Source of the DNA: Candidatus Latescibacterota bacterium
GTDB lineage: Bacteria; Latescibacterota; UBA2968; UBA8231
Direction: 5' to 3'
Assembly (NCBI GenBank): GCA_021295675.1
Contig: JAGWBY010000005.1
Location: 16,583-71,859, forward strand
Length of the DNA: 55,277 nucleotides
Part shown: positions 52,395-55,277 of the stretch, in pieces
Layout: each line of letters opens with the position of its first letter
Numbering within the stretch: the first letter of the stretch is position 1
Notes under the pieces: model-generated
Database searches by the model: none
Seen by the model: the letters and a program-made list of their open reading frames with translations, nothing else
What the model was told of the DNA's origin: nothing
Translations under genes and position numbers: made by a program

Positions 52395-53672
52395 TTAACC
52401 GCGCAGGTACTCGTCCGGTTTAGCCGCATTGGGCGGCCAGTACCCGTCCCGCGACTGACGCCATTGCGTACCGCACAGGCCGCTGATCACGCTCCACTCG
52501 GACGGACTGGGATCCGGGTCTGGGTGGAAGAGAAAGCGCTGGGCACCAGCGGCCGCCGAGGCGTTGAGAATGCCGACCAAATCGCGGGCTGGCATGGCGT
52601 CGCCGGCGTGCGGGGAGCGGCCAGTGGACACCCAGAAGATGGTTTTATCGACGTCCTTGATCGCCTCTAGCGCCCGCCGCGTTTCGCTGTACACAATTTC
52701 GGTGAAAAACTCGTCGGGAAAACCCATCTCCATATCCAGAAGCGACTCGACATTGGGCAGGCGCAGGCCGAACAGCGATTCGACCAGCAGGAAGCAGTCG
52801 GCCTCGGTCAGGGAGGGATTCCACTCGGCGAACTTTTGCACCCAGCGGGCAATGGTGCCGTACATGCCGTCGAAGCCGCGATGCCAGTAGTAGTGCTTGG
52901 GAAAGATATAATCGAAGTACGGCGGCATCTGCTGGTAATCTTGGCCGGTTAAGGAAGAAAACGTGGTGATGCGCGGAATGCCGCCCAGCTCGACATAGCG
53001 GTTCACTCCGTCCAAGTCAGCGCGGGCCCGCTCCCAAGAACGCCGCGACTTTTCCGCCCGCGCCCGCAGCCAGTACAGGGCGTCTTCGTTGATATCAAAG
53101 AGATTCAGACCGGCCAAAGTCCCCCCCGGTGCCCAATAGCGCACGAGATCCGGGGTGAGGTTGTGAAAACGCTGATACAGATGGGCAATGCCGCGCTCCA
53201 GCCGGTCGATCTCAAAGCCCAAGTTGGCGAACTCGCTGCGCTCGCCGTCGCGCAATTCAAAGAGTTCGCCGCCGTGGTGCCAAGCCAGTTCGTAGTGATT
53301 CTCGCCCGGCCCGTCGATGATCACTCCGTTGACCTGGGGATAGCGGTTTATCAAGCTCTGCACGTGGGCCGTGGTGCCGCTGTCGAATACCATGATATGC
53401 CAGCCGCGCCCGGCAGCGTCATCCAGCATCGCGCTTAGTCCCCGCTCCTTTTCCAGATTGCGGGGCTGCTCCTCGGGCGCTTCCAGACCCAAGTCGGCAT
53501 AGGCTTTAGGATCTTGTGGAAAGGCGGGAATTCGACCGCCGTCTTCCTCCATAAAAAACATGCGCCCTACCACAATGCCGCGCACGCCGCCCTCTTCCCA
53601 AGCGTCGAAGATGTGCTTGTAGTTGGCCATGTAGCGTTCGAGCGGATTGAAAACGAAGATCCAGCATTGCAT
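52395..53672 (-). CDS. Unknown protein, possible TIM-barrel enzyme
   Basis: This 425-residue protein has no signal peptide or membrane helix. It has an alternating strand/helix pattern (GVRGIVVGRMFF, WHIMVFDSG, VNGVIIDGPGENH, PYFDYIFPKHYYW, KTIFWVSTGRSP, AQRFLFHPDPD) of a TIM barrel, similar in style to glycoside hydrolases. No family was recognised. AGGAGG before the ATG supports the start. It precedes a PhyH gene in the same direction (54-bp gap), hinting at a shared catabolic role. Confidence 0.7.
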   Translation of the reverse strand: MQCWIFVFNPLERYMANYKHIFDAWEEGGVRGIVVGRMFFMEEDGGRIPAFPQDPKAYADLGLEAPEEQPRNLEKERGLSAMLDDAAGRGWHIMVFDSGTTAHVQSLINRYPQVNGVIIDGPGENHYELAWHHGGELFELRDGERSEFANLGFEIDRLERGIAHLYQRFHNLTPDLVRYWAPGGTLAGLNLFDINEDALYWLRARAEKSRRSWERARADLDGVNRYVELGGIPRITTFSSLTGQDYQQMPPYFDYIFPKHYYWHRGFDGMYGTIARWVQKFAEWNPSLTEADCFLLVESLFGLRLPNVESLLDMEMGFPDEFFTEIVYSETRRALEAIKDVDKTIFWVSTGRSPHAGDAMPARDLVGILNASAAAGAQRFLFHPDPDPSPSEWSVISGLCGTQWRQSRDGYWPPNAAKPDEYLRG

Positions 53673-53726
53673 CGTCTAACCTCCTAAGGTTAAAGAGCTA
53701 ACTCTGGCCGGTACGGAACGACCTTA

Positions 53727-54539
53727 TTATTTCGGCTTGTAAAGCCGCGACCCCTTGTCTTCTCTCCGGTACTGCGGCGGCGTAATCACCGCCTGCTGCT
53801 CTTCTGTCAACTCGGCGTAGAAAGCCGGCGGCGTATAAGTCCCCATCAGCGATTCGGCTTGGACGCCGTGGTTGTAGCGCAAAATCACCGAGCGTCGCTG
53901 GTGTTTGGCCGTCCACGGCACAGCTCCGTGCATCAGCGTCTCGACGAAAAGGATCGCATCGCCCGCTTGGGCCGGAATCTGCACGATGCGATCCTGGTGC
54001 GCCTCGTACAGCCGGATCTCGTCCGGGCAGGGATAGTTGGCCTTATGGCTGCCGGGCAGACAGGCAAAACCCCCATCCTCCGGCCCCACATCCGCCAACT
54101 GCACGGCGATGTTAGTCATCCCGCAAAACATCCGGCCATTGCGGTAGAGAAAACCCCGCGAGCGGTCCAGCGGCTCGCCGCCCTCGTGGAACCAGAAGCC
54201 TTCGGCCCCCTCGTCCATGGTGATGATCCCCAAGCCCTCCAAGCGAAAACCCGGGCCCAGCAATTCTTCCAGGTACGGCTTGAACCGCACATGGGCAATC
54301 ATCGCCCGGAATGGATCGCAATGCGGTTTGTCCCACGTCAGCATCCCGCCCAAATCGCCGCGTCCCTGCGTGCCTTTGAGCGTCTCCGACTCGTGGGCCA
54401 AGTCATTGGGGCGGATGCCGATTTGATCGGCGTGGTGGTCAATCGCCGCATTGGCCGCTGCCACTTCCTCCGGCGAGAGCGCGCCTTCGATCACCAGATA
54501 GCCATGTACTTCGAAGAGATACTTTTCCGCTTCGTCCAT
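53727..54539 (-). CDS. Phytanoyl-CoA dioxygenase family protein, HxG type
   Basis: This 270-residue PhyH-like protein keeps the distal iron His204 (LMHGAVPW) and following Arg (AKHQRRSVIL). The proximal motif normally H-x-D reads His118-Glu-Gly-Gly-Glu122. This matches a distinct PhyH subgroup, typically seen with a HGG-type loop and QLADVGPEDGGFACLPGSHKANYPCP-like text. The missing Asp in the HxD position is discussed in findings. It could be an oxygenase using Glu122, or an altered chemistry. Confidence 0.85.
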   Translation of the reverse strand: MDEAEKYLFEVHGYLVIEGALSPEEVAAANAAIDHHADQIGIRPNDLAHESETLKGTQGRGDLGGMLTWDKPHCDPFRAMIAHVRFKPYLEELLGPGFRLEGLGIITMDEGAEGFWFHEGGEPLDRSRGFLYRNGRMFCGMTNIAVQLADVGPEDGGFACLPGSHKANYPCPDEIRLYEAHQDRIVQIPAQAGDAILFVETLMHGAVPWTAKHQRRSVILRYNHGVQAESLMGTYTPPAFYAELTEEQQAVITPPQYRREDKGSRLYKPK

Positions 54540-54627
54540 TGTCGGCCTGCTTCTCCTTACACCTTATGGAATGTTAACCCACACAAGATCTATCCGTCAG
54601 CCCACGTGACGCAAATATTCTAGGCAG

Positions 54628-55277
54628 TTAAGCGGGCAGCACCTCGCGCAAGACCCGCTGGTAATTCCCGCCGCAGATCTTGCTCGCGTCCTCCTCGGTA
54701 AATCCCGCATCCAGCAAGCCCTCTACCACCCAAGGCAATACCGCACTGTTGAAATGGGTACCGATTCCTACACCGTCCATACCCATCACATCAACGGCAT
54801 AGCGAACCTGCATCAAGGTCTGCTCCAACTGTTCTGGCGCGACCGCCCGATAGGGTGCGTCCCCCGGCGGCCGGGTGATCGGCGGCGGGATCCCCAACAC
54901 GCCCCCGCGCTCGGCCAACGCCCGCATAACCTCGTCGGGTGCCGCCCTAGGCTCATTGACCAACGCCCGCGGATGCGAGTGCGAGTCAACCACCGGCTTT
55001 GTCGATACTTCGATGATATCGAGAGCGCAGGGGTCATTGCTATGGGCCAAGTCTATAAGAATCCCGGCCGCATTCAACTCCGCAATCATCCGCACCCCTA
55101 ACTCGGTCATCCGCCCGCCCGAACGAGTCTCATTGGAGGCATCCCAACCCAACTCGCGGGTCGCTTGGCCCAAGGTGATCATCCGCAGCCCGAGGCGGGC
55201 AAACATCCGCAGGATGCCGGGGCCGTCGCCGAACCAGTCGCTGCGATTGGCCCCCATCAATACCGCGACCTTGCCCG
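54628..55277 (-). CDS. M19 family dipeptidase (renal dipeptidase-like), partial at window edge
   Basis: The C-terminal 216 residues of an M19 metallodipeptidase lie in the window and the reading frame runs open through the right edge (GKVAV..., so 5' truncated by the window). Family text is visible: ILIDLAHSNDPCALDIIEVSTKPVVDSHSHPRALV with metal/substrate histidines, ALAERGGVLGI and the C-terminal GGNYQRVLREVL. M19 enzymes cleave dipeptides, some lactams or D-containing dipeptides. In the usual GSDFDG motif position it reads GTHFNS, an unusual variant. Confidence 0.88.
   Translation of the reverse strand, partial: GKVAVLMGANRSDWFGDGPGILRMFARLGLRMITLGQATRELGWDASNETRSGGRMTELGVRMIAELNAAGILIDLAHSNDPCALDIIEVSTKPVVDSHSHPRALVNEPRAAPDEVMRALAERGGVLGIPPPITRPPGDAPYRAVAPEQLEQTLMQVRYAVDVMGMDGVGIGTHFNSAVLPWVVEGLLDAGFTEEDASKICGGNYQRVLREVLPA

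Overview
The window reads as a chromosomal piece of an uncultured Gram-negative bacterium of the FCB type. The best guess is Latescibacterota (WS3) or a relative such as Poribacteria. This rests on several things: an ExbB/ExbD/TonB system and several outer-membrane barrels, lipoproteins, FG-GAP/ASPIC-UnbV (CRTAC1-like) proteins, secreted proteins ending in a CHU_C/FlgD-like Ig domain, phytanoyl-CoA dioxygenase relatives, a DUF6785-type membrane protein, and frequent TTG starts. The assignment is an inference from gene content and has not been tested. No rRNA, tRNA, CRISPR array, phage or transposase gene was seen.

Layout. (1) 1-3415, minus strand: a TPR protein, ExbB, two ExbDs and TonB, followed by the first 22 codons of nrdR at the edge. 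(2) 3759-6776: accD, convergent with a surE/Omp85-like barrel pair. (3) 6894-18318, plus strand: a dense housekeeping block with a small unknown gene, rpmI-rplT, pheS-pheT, a ZapB-like coiled coil, zapA, rny, a YmdB-type phosphoesterase, xseA-xseB, recN and a CDP-alcohol phosphatidyltransferase. (4) 18322-22046, minus strand: a 1124-residue protease/beta-propeller/barrel fusion that overlaps a 49-residue microprotein gene by 4 bases. Upstream lies a 163-bp fold-back element. (5) 22152-27445: a CBM9-like protein, a frameshifted gene, a PhyH dioxygenase, an amidohydrolase and a divergent Gfo/Idh/MocA-like protein, probably catabolic.

(6) 27589-47935 is the accessory heart of the window. An operon of CRTAC1-like lipoprotein, secreted TPR protein and second CRTAC1-like protein comes first. 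It is followed by an AT-rich leader driving a secreted CBM9/DOMON-like protein that has its own strong terminator. Then comes a five-gene operon: three large paralogous secreted proteins sharing a C-terminal PNGD-type Ig domain and a second unnamed module, a 903-residue probable outer-membrane protein, and a two-parvulin-domain lipoprotein. A third CRTAC1-like gene converges on it, and a secreted SUMF1-domain protein follows. The five-gene operon is the best candidate for an undescribed surface-assembly or secretion system. (7) 48011-55277: a DUF6785-type membrane protein, a membrane-fused spermidine-synthase-like protein, an unknown TIM-barrel-like protein, a second PhyH protein with an unusual iron-site motif, and a partial M19 dipeptidase cut by the right edge.

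How the parts fit. The TonB motor, Omp85-like barrel, propeller/barrel protease and surface operon all concern the outer membrane and cell surface. The two catabolic stretches (PhyH, amidohydrolase, oxidoreductase-like, dipeptidase, CBM9) suggest use of organic small molecules or polysaccharides. The central block is ordinary core machinery.
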